Origin: Plantibacter elymi (nom. nud.)
Lineage (GTDB): Bacteria; Actinomycetota; Actinomycetes; Actinomycetales; Microbacteriaceae
Length of the DNA: 64,000 bases
Direction of reading: 5' to 3'
NCBI RefSeq assembly: GCF_900177795.1
Contig: NZ_FXWJ01000004.1
Coordinates: 124,001 to 188,000, forward strand
The position numbers were made by a program, and so were the translations under genes. The notes under the pieces are model-generated. The model worked only from the letters and a program-made list of their open reading frames with translations. It was not told the DNA's origin and did no database searches. Positions 1-8,184 of the stretch are shown here, one piece after another. Numbering within the stretch: the stretch's first letter is position 1; every line of letters begins with the position of its first letter.

Positions 1-563
1 AACGCGGCGAAGTCGAGCTGGCGCGGGTAGGCGGACCAACCGGCGATGATGACCTGCGGCTTGTGCTCGAGTGCCTTGTCGCGGACAACGTCCATGTCGA
101 CGAGGAAGGTCTCGGGGTCGACGCCGTAGGAGACCGCGTTGTAGAGCTTGCCCGAGAAGTTGAGCTTCATGCCGTGGGTGAGGTGACCACCGTGGGCGAG
201 CTCGAGGCCGAGGATGGTGTCGCCGGGGGTGGCGATCGCCGAGAGGACCGCGGCGTTGGCCGTGGCGCCCGAGTGCGGCTGGACGTTCGCGTACGCGGCA
301 CCGAAGAGGCTCTTGGCCCGCTCGATCGCGAGGGACTCGGCGATGTCGACGAACTCGCAGCCACCGTAGTAGCGACGACCCGGGTAGCCCTCGGCGTACT
401 TGTTGGTGAGGACACTGCCCTGCGACTGCAGGACGGAGACGGGCACGAAGTTCTCGCTCGCGATCATCTCGAGGGTGTTGCGCTGGCGACCGAGCTCCTG
501 CTCGAGGACCGCTGCGATCTCGGGATCGACCTCGGAGAGTGGCGCGTTGAAGGTGTCGGACAA
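1..563 (-). CDS. glyA: Serine hydroxymethyltransferase, N-terminal part (3' end outside window)
   Basis: Interconverts serine plus tetrahydrofolate and glycine plus 5,10-methylene-THF; cytosolic, PLP-dependent, main source of one-carbon units. The readable 187 residues include the family motifs [24 protein letters not shown] and [12 protein letters not shown], all near the N-terminus as expected for a roughly 420-residue enzyme, so about 45 percent of the gene is present. The start is a TTG at 563-561 (product begins [12 protein letters not shown]) preceded by an AAGGGAG ribosome site at good spacing; no ATG fits. The gene lies behind a ZTP riboswitch, which fits a folate-linked enzyme. The catalytic lysine lies beyond the window edge. 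Identification is secure. Confidence 0.96.
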   Translation of the reverse strand, partial: MSDTFNAPLSEVDPEIAAVLEQELGRQRNTLEMIASENFVPVSVLQSQGSVLTNKYAEGYPGRRYYGGCEFVDIAESLAIERAKSLFGAAYANVQPHSGATANAAVLSAIATPGDTILGLELAHGGHLTHGMKLNFSGKLYNAVSYGVDPETFLVDMDVVRDKALEHKPQVIIAGWSAYPRQLDFAA

Positions 564-610
564 GACTGGCTCCCTTTTGTGACAGAACGGATGTCGGTGA
601 TGTGCCGTTT

Positions 611-716
611 CGGCCCAGGCGTGCGGCCGAATCCGCCCTTGTCTTCAAGGTGCAGGGTCGCTCCCCGATGGTGAACCATCTGAGGCGGAGCGGAACTCCG
701 TCTATACGCCAGTTGC
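611..716 (-). promoter_or_regulatory. ZTP (pfl) riboswitch upstream of glyA
   Basis: On the minus strand the conserved core ACTGGCG lies at 713-707, the GGGGAGCGACCC block at 666-655, and the second core CGCCTGGGC at 621-613. Order and spacing match the pfl/ZTP riboswitch consensus. This class binds ZTP/ZMP, which accumulate when 10-formyl-THF is short, and turns on one-carbon genes, glyA being a typical target. About 30 nt separate the aptamer from the AAGGGAG ribosome site and there is no U-tract, so control is more likely translational than by termination (inference). Confidence 0.88.
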
Positions 717-811
717 GACTGCTAGCAGCATAGCAACGGGACGCCCGACGCGCACCGTCCTGTGGAGAGGCCGGGCAGCCGTGGGGGCCGGTGTGTCAGG
801 ATGGCTGGACG

Positions 812-832
812 CTTGTTCACCCTCCGAACAAA
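812..832. promoter_or_regulatory. Candidate operator dyad before the hexosaminidase gene
   Basis: CTTGTTC (812-818), 7 nt, GAACAAA (826-832) form an inverted repeat about 50 bp before the GH20 start. The same half-site and the same 7-nt spacer recur at 22010-22030 upstream of the ROK kinase-nagB operon, which suggests one regulator for amino-sugar genes. The regulator is not identified. Confidence 0.45.
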
Positions 833-882
833 CCCTGATCCAGCCCCCACGATCCGCGTCGCCGACGCCGAAGGAACCACGC

Positions 883-2385
883 ATGAGCCTGCTGCCCCGC
901 CCCGTCTCGCAGACCACGGACGCCTCCGCTCCCCCGTTCCGGTTGTCGGCGGACTCGGTGATCCGTACCGACCCGTCGGCGGCGACCACGGCCCGGATCC
1001 TCGCCGACGCCCTGCGCGTTTCGACGGGGTTCGCGCTCCCGGTCGAGACCCTCGGCATGGAGCACGCCGTGGACTCCGTGAGTGCGGACATCGCGCTGTC
1101 GATCGACCCCCGCCTGTCGACGACGAGCGGGGCCTACCGATTGACCGCCGCGGCCTCCAGTGTCGAGATCGTCGGCGCGGACGCCGACGGGGTCCACCAC
1201 GGCACGCAGACGCTGAGGCAGCTCCTCCCGCCGGCCAATTGGGCACCGACGGCCGGCGCACAGGACTGGATCATCACCGCGACCGTCATCGACGACGCTC
1301 CGCGCTTCGCCTACCGCGGCGCGATGCTCGACGTCGCGAGGCACTTCTTCACGGTCGCGCAGGTGCAGCGGTTCATCGACCAGATCGCAGCACTCAAGCT
1401 CAACCACCTGCATCTGCATCTCACCGACGACCAGGGGTGGCGCCTCGAGATCGCCGGGTGGCCCGAGCTCACCGGGATCGGTGCGGCGACCGCAGTCGGT
1501 GGAGGCACGGGTGGCTCATACAGCGCCGACGACTACCGGGCGATCATCGAGTACGCCGCCGACCGCCGCGTCACAATCGTCCCCGAGATCGACGTCCCCG
1601 GACACACGAACGCGGTCCTCACGGCGTATCCCGAACTCAACCCGGACGGCGTCGCCCGCGAGCCGTACACCGGCACGGAGGTCGGCTTCTCGAGCCTCGA
1701 CATCCATGCCGAGTCCACCTACACGTTCCTCGACGACGTGTTCACCCAGCTCGCCGCGATGACCCCGGGCCCCTACCTCCACCTCGGCGGCGATGAAGCG
1801 CTCGCCACCACTGAAGCGGACTTCCTCCACTTCGCCCGTCGGGTGTCCGAGTTGGTCGCCACGACCGGGAAGACCGCCATCGCCTGGCACGAGTTCGGCG
1901 CGTCACGCGACCTCGCCCCCGGCACCATCGGCCAGTACTGGAACTACGTCTCCCCCGAGGACGGTCACGCCGACAAGCTGCGCTCGTTCGTGGATCAGGG
2001 CGGGCAGGTCATCATGTCCCCGGCCGATGCCGCCTACCTCGACATGCAGTACCCCGACGTCGCGACGGCCGGCCTCACCTGGGCGGACGGCCCCACGAGT
2101 GTCGAACGCTCCGCCGTCTGGGAGCCGACCGAGATCGTCGAAGGCGTCGGTGAGCAGGACATCCTCGGCGTCGAGGCCCCGCTCTGGACGGAGACCGTGG
2201 CCGACGTGCAGACGCTCGAGTTCCTCGTCTTCCCGCGGGTCGCGTCCATCGCGGAGATCGGCTGGTCGGAGCGACGCGCGCCGGACTGGAGCGACTTCCG
2301 GGTCCGACTGGCCGAGCTTGCGCAGGGCTGGTCGGCCGCGGGCATCGCCTTCCACCGCTCCCCCGAGGTCAGCTGGCTCGACTGA
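883..2385 (+). CDS. Beta-N-acetylhexosaminidase, GH20 family
   Basis: Releases terminal N-acetylglucosamine or N-acetylgalactosamine from chitobiose, peptidoglycan fragments or glycans by substrate-assisted catalysis. The 500-residue product has a GH20b-like N-terminal domain (about 1-145) and a GH20 barrel. Visible motifs are HLHLTDDQGWRLEI and YLHLGGDEA, with the catalytic Asp304-Glu305 pair intact. No signal peptide is seen at the chosen start, so the enzyme may act inside the cell on imported disaccharides. An in-frame ATG at 781 would add 34 residues of low-complexity sequence; the ATG at 883 is preferred because AAGGA precedes it. Together with nagA, nagB and the ROK kinase in this window it could supply amino-sugar catabolism. 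Confidence 0.93.
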   Translation: MSLLPRPVSQTTDASAPPFRLSADSVIRTDPSAATTARILADALRVSTGFALPVETLGMEHAVDSVSADIALSIDPRLSTTSGAYRLTAAASSVEIVGADADGVHHGTQTLRQLLPPANWAPTAGAQDWIITATVIDDAPRFAYRGAMLDVARHFFTVAQVQRFIDQIAALKLNHLHLHLTDDQGWRLEIAGWPELTGIGAATAVGGGTGGSYSADDYRAIIEYAADRRVTIVPEIDVPGHTNAVLTAYPELNPDGVAREPYTGTEVGFSSLDIHAESTYTFLDDVFTQLAAMTPGPYLHLGGDEALATTEADFLHFARRVSELVATTGKTAIAWHEFGASRDLAPGTIGQYWNYVSPEDGHADKLRSFVDQGGQVIMSPADAAYLDMQYPDVATAGLTWADGPTSVERSAVWEPTEIVEGVGEQDILGVEAPLWTETVADVQTLEFLVFPRVASIAEIGWSERRAPDWSDFRVRLAELAQGWSAAGIAFHRSPEVSWLD

Positions 2386-2408
2386 TCCGAGCGATGGACG
2401 GGAAAGGC

Positions 2409-2448
2409 GGCCGGGAGTGATGCTCGCCCCCGAGCACCACTCCCGGCC
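2409..2448 (+). terminator. Rho-independent-like hairpin after hexosaminidase gene
   Basis: GGCCGGGAGTG and TGCTCG at 2409-2426 pair with CGAGCA and CACTCCCGGCC at 2431-2448 across a CCCC loop, with one bulged base on each side. It starts 23 nt after the hexosaminidase stop. No long U-tract follows, as is usual in high-GC actinobacteria. Confidence 0.75.
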
Positions 2449-2790
2449 TGTCGACGGGTACGCACGAAGGCGCCCCCTCCCGTCGAGATCTGCAACGTTT
2501 CGGGTCCGTTGCCCGATGCGCACCGGCCGTGGCGCGCATCGTGGCCGTCCGGGGACGACCCAGCCGGGTCCCCGTCGCCGGGAATCCTGCTGTTCATCCT
2601 GAGAGAGTGCCTCCCGAGCAGGTCATGACGCGGTTTCCCAGAACAATCGAAACGGATCTTCCTCGGCGCCAGCGACTGTCCGCGAGACACCTCGTGCCAA
2701 GATGAGGAATCGGCGTCATGATCCCGCTTCACCCGACTCTCTTGAGCGGGCACGGTGCCCGGTAGTGCGCAGCTCGCAGACGGAGGCATC
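2449..2790. other. Gene-free spacer before the sigma-factor fusion gene
   Basis: No open reading frame with a ribosome site, no RNA gene and no strong dyad was seen. It presumably carries the promoter of the downstream sigma gene, but no convincing -35/-10 pair or ECF-type promoter could be assigned by eye. Confidence 0.5.
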
Positions 2791-5016
2791 ATGAGCCTGG
2801 ACACATCCCCGGCTTCATCGCTCACCGAGCGATCGGATGCCGAGCTCATCGAGCACACCCGAACGGGCTCGCAGGATGCCTATGCGGAGCTGTGGCGACG
2901 GCACTCGAACGCCGGACGGACCGTCGCCCGGTCCGTCACCTCGAGCCTCGATCCCGACGACCTCGTCTCGGAGTCCTTCGCCCGCATCTATCAGGCGGTC
3001 CGCCGCGGCAAGGGCCCCACCGGCGCCTTCCGCCCCTACCTGTTCACGACCATCCGGAACACCGCGGCCGCATGGGGCCGGTCGCGCCGGGAGACGTCGC
3101 TCGACACCCTCGACTCCTTCGAGGACCCGGACACGAACGAGGCGTCCTCGATCGAGGCCCTCGACCGCAGCCTGAGTGCCCGAGCGTTCCGGAGCCTGCC
3201 GACCCGGTGGCAGGAGGTGCTCTGGTATACGGAGATCGAGGCGATGACGCCCGCGGAGGTCGCGCCGCTCCTCGGGATGAAGGCCAACTCGGTGTCCGCG
3301 CTCGCCTACCGAGCACGCGAGGGGCTGCGCGAAGCGTGGATCCAGGCGCACCTGCAGGCCGTCGACGACGACTCGGAGCACGCCTTCACGATCAGCAGGC
3401 TCGGATCGTACGCGCGCGGGAACCTCTCCGCCCGCGACACGGCCAAGGTCGAGTCGCACCTGGACGCCTGTCAGCGGTGCACCATCGTGGCCGCTGAGGC
3501 GAAGGAGGTCGGCTCGCGCATGGCGCTCGTGCTCCTCCCCCTCGTCGCAGGCGCCGCCGGTGCAGCCGGCTACACCGCGTGGTTGCAGGCGAACGGCCCG
3601 TCGGCGACCGCGGTCGCCGCGATGCCGGCCGGTGTCACCAGCGGAGTCGCACTGACAGCGCACCTGAGCACCTCGGTGACGGCCGCCGGCGGAGCAGCGG
3701 CTTCCGGTGCAGTCGGTTCCAGTGGCGCCGCGTCGGGTGTCGGCGCCTCGTCGGGTGTCGGCGCCGCGTCGGGTGTCGGCGTCGCGGGTGCGGCGACGGC
3801 GGGTCTCTCCGGTGGGGTCATCGCCGCGATCGCCGTCGGCGTCGTCGCGGCGATGACCGCCGCCGCACTCGTCCTGGGTCCGATGGTGTTTCCGCCGAAC
3901 GCCGACACGCCGACCTCCGGCACGGCTGCTGGGTCCACCGATCCGTCCGCCGCCCCGTCGCCGGGTGCGGCCCCGATCGCCGGCCCGACGCCGACACCCT
4001 CATCCCCGGCACCGACTCCGAGTCCGAGTCCGAGCGACGATGGGACGCCGGATCCCGTCGTGGTCTCCCCGCAGGTTCCGACGCCCACTGCCCCACCGGT
4101 CGCTCCACCCGTCGCCCCGGTCGATCCCGTCGACCCGACCGAACCCACAGCGCTCCCGGCACCGACCATGGTCGCCGACTCCGGCGGCGGGTACCTGTGG
4201 CCCACATTCAGCGGCACCGGAGCGGCCGGAGCCACCATCGACGTCCTCGACGGCGACGTCGTGGTCGCTTCGACGGTCGTGCCGGGGTCCGCGCAGCGGT
4301 CATCGATCGCCGCCGCCCCGGTGACCGGGACCTGGTCGACAGGACCGGTCGTCCTCGACCGGTCTGGGTCCTTCACCCTCACCGTGCGCCAGACCCTCGG
4401 CGACCAGGTCACCGTGTCCGCGGAACCTGCCAGTATGACGATCATCGGACCCTCGATCTCCGGATTCGAGACGGTCCTGTCGTTCCCGGTCCTGGGGCCG
4501 GACGCACCGATCATCATCAGCGGTGCTCCGAACGGCGCGATCGGGTACACGCTCGACGGAGGTGACGAGCAACGCGTCGCGCTCGACGCCGGCGGTCGAG
4601 CGACACTCACCGGCGACGCTGTCGCCGTCGGGTTCCACGAGCTCAGCGTCTGGAGCGTCGACCCGTCCGACCCATCGCGCGTGGGACCTACGACCTCCGT
4701 CGAGTACTTCTCGCTGACCGGACTCCTGAATACCGACGCCGCCGTCGATCCGGCGACGGCCCCGCTCCCGGAAGCGGTTCCGGACACCGCATCGGACGCG
4801 CCTCCCGCACCGGACGCGGCTCAGGCCGTCGTCGACCCGATCGCGGAGCAGACCCCGGCGGAAGCGGCTCCCGCGACGGAGTCGGACGTGCCGGGTCCGA
4901 CCGAGCCGGATCCGGCGACGGAGACGCCGGTTGAGACCGCGCCCGACGTCACCGCGCCGACCGATGGCGCAGACGCCTCACCGGCGCCGACGACGGACGC
5001 ATCGGCAGCGCCGTGA
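2791..5016 (+). CDS. ECF sigma factor fused to zinc-finger, membrane and extracytoplasmic-type regions
   Basis: Predicted transcription factor with a built-in regulator, 741 residues. Residues 10-100 look like sigma region 2 and 125-185 like sigma region 4 (TPAEVAPLLGMKANSVSALA). A ZAS-like motif H223-x3-C227-x2-C230 follows, as in zf-HC2 anti-sigma factors. Hydrophobic stretches lie at about 244-264 and 341-366, separated by a Gly/Ser/Ala-rich segment; a Pro/Thr/Ser-rich linker (375-455), two Ig-like regions (about 455-660) and a Pro/Glu/Ala tail complete it. The start at 2791 follows GGAGG; an in-frame start at 2755 lacks one. Similar sigma-anti-sigma fusions are known in actinobacteria (ECF52-like, from memory). 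No separate anti-sigma gene is adjacent. Confidence 0.85.
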   Translation: MSLDTSPASSLTERSDAELIEHTRTGSQDAYAELWRRHSNAGRTVARSVTSSLDPDDLVSESFARIYQAVRRGKGPTGAFRPYLFTTIRNTAAAWGRSRRETSLDTLDSFEDPDTNEASSIEALDRSLSARAFRSLPTRWQEVLWYTEIEAMTPAEVAPLLGMKANSVSALAYRAREGLREAWIQAHLQAVDDDSEHAFTISRLGSYARGNLSARDTAKVESHLDACQRCTIVAAEAKEVGSRMALVLLPLVAGAAGAAGYTAWLQANGPSATAVAAMPAGVTSGVALTAHLSTSVTAAGGAAASGAVGSSGAASGVGASSGVGAASGVGVAGAATAGLSGGVIAAIAVGVVAAMTAAALVLGPMVFPPNADTPTSGTAAGSTDPSAAPSPGAAPIAGPTPTPSSPAPTPSPSPSDDGTPDPVVVSPQVPTPTAPPVAPPVAPVDPVDPTEPTALPAPTMVADSGGGYLWPTFSGTGAAGATIDVLDGDVVVASTVVPGSAQRSSIAAAPVTGTWSTGPVVLDRSGSFTLTVRQTLGDQVTVSAEPASMTIIGPSISGFETVLSFPVLGPDAPIIISGAPNGAIGYTLDGGDEQRVALDAGGRATLTGDAVAVGFHELSVWSVDPSDPSRVGPTTSVEYFSLTGLLNTDAAVDPATAPLPEAVPDTASDAPPAPDAAQAVVDPIAEQTPAEAAPATESDVPGPTEPDPATETPVETAPDVTAPTDGADASPAPTTDASAAP
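3733..3783 (+). repeat. 18-bp tandem repeat, three copies, inside the sigma fusion gene
   Basis: TCGGGTGTCGGCGCC recurs at 3733, 3751 and 3769 (last copy ends GTC), giving SGVGA repeats between the two hydrophobic segments. In-frame period of 18 bp, so copy number could vary without frameshift. Confidence 0.85.
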
Positions 5017-5056
5017 ACGCGCTCGCGCAACCCTCCCGCGAGGGGCTGTCGCGTGA

Positions 5057-6286
5057 TCAGACGGACTCTCGCTTGCGGGTGCGCAGCACGTCCGCCGCGA
5101 GAAGCGAGGTCGCAACGACGGCGAGGCACACGTACACCCACGGCAGCACGCCGAGACCGATCTCGGCGAGGAGCAACGCGCCGAGCGCCGAGCCGCCACC
5201 GATCCCCGTGTTGAACGCCGTCGTGTAGAACGCGTTCGCGGTGTCGCGGATGCGCGGGCTCGCCGCGTGCAGGAGGCGCGTCTGCATGAGCGGCGGCAGC
5301 ATGCCGAAGGCCGTCCCCCAGAGGAAGAACGCGACGAGTGCGCCCGGAAGCCAGCCTGCCGAGAGGGCGAGGACGCTCACCATGGCCGCCGAAACGGTCA
5401 GGGCGACGAACAGACCCGTGGTCGCACGCCTCGCGAAGACGCTGCCGGTGAGGATGAGGCCGATCGCGCCCGCGACGCCGTAGACGAGGAGGAGGATGCT
5501 GAGCTGGCCGGCCGGGACACCGACCTCGCCGATGAGGAAGGGCGCGATGTAGGTGTAGAACGCGTAGTGGCCCGCCATGATGACGCCGACCGCGATGCAG
5601 ACGATCGCGACCGGGACGATGCTCGGATCACGGCCCGTGGCGCCCGAGGCGGCCGCGTGCGACTCCTCCCGACCGACGGGCGGCAGCTTCCACCACACGA
5701 CGACGGCGCCGAGGAGCATGGCCGCGGCGAGCACGCCGAACGCGAGTCGCCAGCCGAGCGCGTGCCCGAGCGCGGTGCTGAGCGGGACGCCGAGGACGAA
5801 GGCGAGCGTGCCTCCCGCGATCGTCACTGACACGGCGCGGGCGAGCTGTTCCTTCGGGACCAGGTGACCGGCGTACGCGCCGACGACCGCCCAGAAGACG
5901 CCATGGGCGAGCCCGCCGAGCACCCGGGTGGCGACGAGGAGCTCGTAGTTCGGGGCGAGCGCGCCGAGACCGGTGCTCACGCCGAGGACGACGATGACGG
6001 CGACGAGCAACGCGTGTCGCGGGACACGCCTGGTGAGGTGGATGAGCGCGGTGCTCGACAGCACCACCGTGAAGGCGAACACGCTGACGAGGAGCCCGAC
6101 CTGCGACTCGGTCACGCCGAGCGAGGTGCTCATCTCCGGAAGGAGGCCGGTCGGGATCATCTCGCCGGTGACGGAGAGGAAGGTGCCCGCCGCGAGCGCG
6201 ATCAGGCCGACCCAGGGGAACGGCGGCGGTGACGACGGCTTGGTGGGTTCGGCGGCGCGCGCCGAGGAGGGCGAAGAGGAGGTCAT
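5057..6286 (-). CDS. MFS transporter, DHA1-type drug or sugar exporter
   Basis: Proton-driven exporter of the major facilitator superfamily, inner membrane, 409 residues with about 12 hydrophobic segments beginning at residue 24. Motifs include TGEMIPTGLLPEM in TM1, the SQVGLLVSVFAF segment and LTRRVPRHALL, which corresponds to the loop 2-3 motif A region in a divergent form; this resembles the AraJ/YdhP-like branch of DHA1. The start ATG has GGAG upstream. It is divergent from a MerR-like regulator, the usual arrangement for an inducible efflux pump. The substrate cannot be told from sequence. The stop lies 40 bp from that of the convergent sigma fusion gene. Confidence 0.88.
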   Translation of the reverse strand: MTSSSPSSARAAEPTKPSSPPPFPWVGLIALAAGTFLSVTGEMIPTGLLPEMSTSLGVTESQVGLLVSVFAFTVVLSSTALIHLTRRVPRHALLVAVIVVLGVSTGLGALAPNYELLVATRVLGGLAHGVFWAVVGAYAGHLVPKEQLARAVSVTIAGGTLAFVLGVPLSTALGHALGWRLAFGVLAAAMLLGAVVVWWKLPPVGREESHAAASGATGRDPSIVPVAIVCIAVGVIMAGHYAFYTYIAPFLIGEVGVPAGQLSILLLVYGVAGAIGLILTGSVFARRATTGLFVALTVSAAMVSVLALSAGWLPGALVAFFLWGTAFGMLPPLMQTRLLHAASPRIRDTANAFYTTAFNTGIGGGSALGALLLAEIGLGVLPWVYVCLAVVATSLLAADVLRTRKRESV

Positions 6287-6310
6287 CGGATTGCTCCAAC
6301 GATGGCGTTC

Positions 6311-6337
6311 ACTCGTCGGCTGACGTGGCGGACGAGT
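6311..6337. promoter_or_regulatory. Candidate operator between MFS exporter and MerR-like gene
   Basis: ACTCGTC (6311-6317) and GACGAGT (6331-6337) form an inverted repeat with a 13-nt spacer in the divergent intergenic region. A third GACGAGT half-site lies at 6391-6397. Assignment to the MerR-like protein is inferred from position. Confidence 0.35.
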
Positions 6338-6470
6338 TCGTCTACGCGCTGATGTGCGCGCCCAGGGTCAACCGACATCCGGCGACCGCGGACGAGTCTA
6401 CCCGAGGGCGGGAATGCGGAGGACTCGATCCGACGTTGCAGCTGACGTGAAGGTGACAGAGAGGCCGCTC

Positions 6471-6863
6471 ATGCGCATTGCAGAACTCGCTGAACGAACG
6501 GGTGTCCCGGCCACCCGGCTCCGCTCCTACGAGGAGGAGGGACTCCTGGTGGCGGTGCGTGCGTCGCACGCGCCCGACGAGTACGAACCGTCCGCGATCG
6601 ACCACGTCGTCACGGTCGACAACCTGTTCGACGCGGGGCTCACGACCCGTCTCGTGCGCGTGGTCCTCGATCTCGACGAGACACGCGCCTCGCGCGCGGT
6701 GCCCGACTGCTCCCGCGCGACGGCTGAGTCGCTCCACGCGCAGATCGCCTCGATCGACGCCCGCATCGACTGCCTGCGGCAGAGCCGCGAGACGGTGCGG
6801 TCGTACCTGCGGCAGTCCTCCCACGCCGACCTCGTCGACGAGCGGTCCGTCCCTGCGGCTTGA
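6471..6863 (+). CDS. MerR-family transcriptional regulator
   Basis: DNA-binding regulator of 130 residues. The N-terminus has the MerR winged-helix signature (IAELAERTGVPATRLRSYEE, then EEGLL), followed by a second helix region (YEPSAIDHV) and a coiled dimerisation helix (about residues 85-125). No conserved metal-binding cysteine pair is evident; the two cysteines lie near 80 and 100. The ATG at 6471 is chosen because AGAGAGG precedes it; a GTG at 6453 is the alternative. It is divergent from the MFS exporter gene and probably controls it (inference from layout). Confidence 0.85.
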   Translation: MRIAELAERTGVPATRLRSYEEEGLLVAVRASHAPDEYEPSAIDHVVTVDNLFDAGLTTRLVRVVLDLDETRASRAVPDCSRATAESLHAQIASIDARIDCLRQSRETVRSYLRQSSHADLVDERSVPAA

Positions 6864-6878
6864 GCGGTCGGGTCCCGG

Positions 6879-6884
6879 TAACCT
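6879..6884 (+). promoter_or_regulatory. -10 box of leaderless purU transcript
   Basis: TAACCT lies 6 nt before the GTG start of purU, so transcription should begin at or next to the start codon. This supports the chosen GTG, which has no ribosome site. Confidence 0.55.
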
Positions 6885-6890
6885 GAGTCG

Positions 6891-7787
6891 GTGACGAACT
6901 CGACCGATCCCTCCGCTGTGCCATCGACCACGCACGAGCGCTCCGTCCACTGGGTGCTCTCGATCATCTGCGAGGACCGGCCCGGCATCGTGCACGCGAT
7001 CAGCGGTGCGATCGTCGAGGCCGACGGCAACATCACCGAGAGCCAGCAGTTCTCGAGCGATGACACCGGACGGTTCTTCATGCGGCTCCAGGTCGAGGCT
7101 GCGGTCTCACGCGAGCGCTTCGAGGCGGCCATCGCGCCGGTCGTCGAGCGGTACGCGCTCCAGTGGCGGCTCGACGTCGTCGGTCGCCCGCTCCGGACGC
7201 TCGTCCTGGCCTCGACGGCGGCACACTGCGTCAACGACCTCCTGTTCCGCCAGCGGGCCGGCCAGCTCCCGGTCGAGATCCCCCTCGTGCTCAGCAACCA
7301 CGGTTCGCTCCGCGATCTCGCCTCCTTCTACGGCGTGCCCTTCGAGGCGCTGCCCGTGACGGACGCCACCTCGAAGGCGGCGTTCGAGGCCAGGGTCGTC
7401 GAGGCCGTCGAGGAGCACGACATCGAGCTCGTCGTCCTCGCGAGGTACATGCAGATCCTCTCCCCCGAGCTCTGCGAGCGCCTCGCCGGCCGGGCCATCA
7501 ACATCCACCACTCCTTCCTGCCCGGCTTCAAAGGTGCGAACCCGTACAAGCAGGCGCATGCTCGCGGCGTCAAGCTCATCGGCGCGACGGCGCACTTCGT
7601 GACCAGCGACCTCGACGAGGGGCCGATCATCGAGCAGAACGTCGTCCGTGTGGACCACTCCCGCTCCCCCGCAGAGCTCGTCGCCATCGGTCAGGACGAG
7701 GAGAGCCGCACCCTCACCCAGGCGGTGAAGTGGTTCGCCGAGGACCGCGTCCTCCTCGACGGCGCGCGGACGATCATCTTCCGCTGA
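6891..7787 (+). CDS. purU: Formyltetrahydrofolate deformylase
   Basis: Hydrolyses 10-formyl-THF to formate and THF, balancing the one-carbon pool; cytosolic. The 298-residue product has an N-terminal ACT domain (about 18-95, with EDRPGIVHAISG) and a C-terminal formyltransferase-fold domain (about 105-298). The catalytic-domain signature INIHHSFLPGFKGANPY and the downstream Asp in SDLDEGPIIEQ are present, matching PurU rather than PurN because of the ACT domain. It starts at GTG 6891 directly behind a -10 box. Its role links to glyA, purN and purH in this window, though it is not co-transcribed with them. Confidence 0.95.
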   Translation: MTNSTDPSAVPSTTHERSVHWVLSIICEDRPGIVHAISGAIVEADGNITESQQFSSDDTGRFFMRLQVEAAVSRERFEAAIAPVVERYALQWRLDVVGRPLRTLVLASTAAHCVNDLLFRQRAGQLPVEIPLVLSNHGSLRDLASFYGVPFEALPVTDATSKAAFEARVVEAVEEHDIELVVLARYMQILSPELCERLAGRAINIHHSFLPGFKGANPYKQAHARGVKLIGATAHFVTSDLDEGPIIEQNVVRVDHSRSPAELVAIGQDEESRTLTQAVKWFAEDRVLLDGARTIIFR

Positions 7788-7815
7788 CCCGGAGCGTGGT
7801 CCCGGCCATGCGCCG

Positions 7816-7821
7816 TAGAAT
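7816..7821 (+). promoter_or_regulatory. -10 box of leaderless yrdB-like transcript
   Basis: TAGAAT ends 6 nt before the GTG at 7828. The spacing picks this GTG over the in-frame GTG at 7825. It likely drives the run yrdB-like, nagA, glcD-like. Confidence 0.55.
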
Positions 7822-7827
7822 CGTGTG

Positions 7828-8184
7828 GTGTCTGAACGAACTCCCGCCGATGTGAAGATCGGCCCCAACGAGATCCTGCGGTTCTTCCTCGAACTCTTCG
7901 CCTTCTTCTCGCTCGGTTTCTGGGGCGTCGCGGTGTGGCCGTTCCCCCTGAACGTGGTCGTCGGGATCGCCGCGCCGGTCGTGGCGATCATCCTCTGGGC
8001 GCTGTTCCTCTCGCCGCGCGCCGTGATCCGGATCGACCTCTACGGCCAGGCGGTCGTCGAGCTCCTCATCTTCGCGGCGGCGGCGCTCGCCTGGTTGCAC
8101 CTCGGGCAACCGATCATCGCGACCGTCTTCGCCGTGGTCGCCGTCGCCAGTGGTGTCGTCCGCGGCCGGAAGCAGCTCGCATGA
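7828..8184 (+). CDS. YrdB-like DUF2568 small membrane protein
   Basis: Function unknown; 118 residues with about four hydrophobic segments separated by short loops (SPRAVIRIDLYGQAVVE between the second and third). Charge and length match the DUF2568/YrdB family of small integral membrane proteins as remembered. The GTG at 7828 is chosen because a -10 box lies 6 nt upstream. Its stop overlaps the nagA start (ATGA), so it is probably the first gene of an operon with nagA and the GlcD-like oxidase; no functional link is evident. Confidence 0.75.
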   Translation: MSERTPADVKIGPNEILRFFLELFAFFSLGFWGVAVWPFPLNVVVGIAAPVVAIILWALFLSPRAVIRIDLYGQAVVELLIFAAAALAWLHLGQPIIATVFAVVAVASGVVRGRKQLA

